From Pseudomonadota bacterium (GTDB lineage Bacteria > Desulfobacterota > Desulfovibrionia > Desulfovibrionales > Desulfovibrionaceae), in the NCBI GenBank assembly GCA_023390395.1, contig JAEWCY010000239.1, forward strand, positions 1-6,474: a stretch of DNA of 6,474 bases, given 5' to 3'. The translations under genes were made by a program, and so were the position numbers. A model generated the notes under the pieces. The model was not told the origin of the DNA. It did no database searches and was given only the letters and a program-made list of their open reading frames with translations. This document shows positions 6,268 to 6,474 of this stretch, piece by piece (positions within the stretch are counted from its first letter, which is position 1; every line of letters begins with the position of its first letter).

Positions 6268-6345
6268 ATGCCTCCGGCGGCCGGGGGGGATAATCCCCCC
6301 CGGACCCCCTTGATGGGGGTTGGGCGCGGGGCGCGCCCAACCCCA
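6268..6345 (-). repeat. Hairpin repeat element with inverted copy of the 15-base tail
   Basis: On the minus strand this element ends in GGCCGCCGGAGGCAT (6282-6268), identical to 366-380 on the plus strand. It contains a perfect 9-bp stem CCGGGGGGG / CCCCCCCGG (6281-6289, 6295-6303; loop ATAAT). Two further stems share bases and exclude each other: ACCCCC / GGGGGT (6304-6309, 6315-6320) and the very strong 12-bp GGGGTTGGGCGC / GCGCCCAACCCC (6316-6327, 6333-6344; loop GGGGC). It directly precedes the HerA-like gene, so its transcript would carry these structures in the leader if the promoter lies further upstream. Confidence 0.85.
6271..6275 (-). promoter_or_regulatory. Shine-Dalgarno GGAGG of the HerA-like gene, inside the repeat tail
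   Basis: GGAGG lies 11 bases before the ATG at 6259 and is the only purine-rich ribosome site in the leader, since the bases next to the start read TTCTTCCTT. It is also part of the conserved tail of the dispersed hairpin element. The spacing is longer than optimal, so translation may be weak or modulated. Confidence 0.5.
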
Positions 6346-6384
6346 ACAATGGCTTCCAGGAAAAAATGTCTTCCTGCCTTTCAC

Positions 6385-6457
6385 ATGCGGCGCTTCGCCG
6401 CTGGCGCCCGTGGTCGCGGCATTTCGGGCAACGTGCTGGCCGGCTTTGCGGCCTGCG
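6385..6457 (+). repeat. Right copy of the long inverted repeat
   Basis: This is the inverted partner of 7-80: identical blocks at 6385-6407 and 6433-6457, the 7-base CGTGGTC block between them, and a diverged middle. The outer palindrome GCGGCG-CTT-CGCCGC is preserved. The second block forms the loop of the terminal palindrome at 6417-6474. An ATG opens the copy but has no ribosome site. Confidence 0.85.
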
Positions 6458-6474
6458 GGTTGCCCGAAATGCCG
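6417..6474. repeat. Perfect 16-bp palindrome at the right window edge
   Basis: CGGCATTTCGGGCAAC (6417-6432) and its exact reverse complement GTTGCCCGAAATGCCG (6459-6474) enclose a 26-base loop. That loop holds an inner stem GGCCG / CGGCC (6438-6442, 6449-6453). The window ends on the last paired base, so the stem may extend further. The left-end repeat copy lacks the arms although it has the loop sequence. It could be a bidirectional transcript end for a gene to the right or part of a mobile repeat. Confidence 0.75.

Noticed and set aside
4466..6313. A 615-residue plus-strand frame opposite the HerA-like gene.
   Set aside because: The composition is His, Gln, Arg and Gly rich with no domain signal. 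The minus strand has intact Walker A and B motifs in the same region.
6260..6349. An N-terminal extension of the HerA-like protein by 30 residues.
   Set aside because: The extension is a translation of the hairpin repeat and is Pro/Gly rich; GGAGG is placed for the ATG at 6259.
6385..6474. A plus-strand frame opening with ATG at 6385 and running off the right edge.
   Set aside because: No Shine-Dalgarno sequence precedes it and it reads through the repeat and the 16-bp palindrome, so it is more likely a chance frame.
1..6474. The whole window as an insertion sequence or composite transposon.
   Set aside because: There is no transposase or recombinase, and target duplications cannot be seen because the repeats run to the window edges. 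The genes look like ordinary chromosomal genes. The bracketing repeats are reported as a finding instead.

Overview
The window is GC-rich and gene-dense, with five clear protein genes plus one very small one. Gene style, intergenic hairpin repeats and the thiol-redox content resemble the sulfate-reducing Desulfovibrionaceae (Desulfovibrio / Solidesulfovibrio type). That placement is an inference from general resemblance, not from a marker gene.

Layout. Positions 1-398 hold no convincing gene and are packed with inverted repeats: a terminal repeat copy (7-80), two hairpins (86-133), a large imperfect palindrome (142-205) and a four-hairpin cluster ending in a conserved 15-base tail (279-380). 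Positions 399-518 (minus) encode a 39-residue single-span membrane peptide. A 192-bp divergent promoter region follows. Positions 711-2411 (plus) encode a 566-residue flavoprotein disulfide reductase with an AhpF-like N-terminal double thioredoxin fold and a thioredoxin-reductase-like core. It converges, 27 bp apart, on a four-gene minus-strand cluster that reads herA-like ATPase (6259 to 4685), lytic transglycosylase (4614 to 3919), Bcp/PrxQ peroxiredoxin (3922 to 3434) and an uncharacterised radical SAM protein (3428 to 2439). The last three are tightly packed (4-bp overlap, then a 5-bp gap) and look like one operon. The herA-like gene lies 70 bp upstream with no visible terminator. Positions 6260-6474 are again non-coding and repeat-rich.

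How the genes may work together. The reductase and the peroxiredoxin could form an NADPH to FAD to CxxC to peroxidase chain against peroxide, which would suit an anaerobe. They lie on opposite, converging strands, so the link rests on proximity and family knowledge. The transglycosylase (cell-wall cleavage), HerA-like ATPase (DNA translocase family) and radical SAM protein have no obvious shared pathway with them.

The most unusual signal is structural. The two window ends carry inverted copies of the same roughly 75-bp repeat, and just inside each lies a hairpin element with the same 15-base tail. The gene block is therefore bracketed by composite inverted repeats pointing inward. The right-hand element abuts the HerA-like gene and supplies its only evident Shine-Dalgarno sequence. 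I found no transposase, CRISPR array, tRNA or rRNA.
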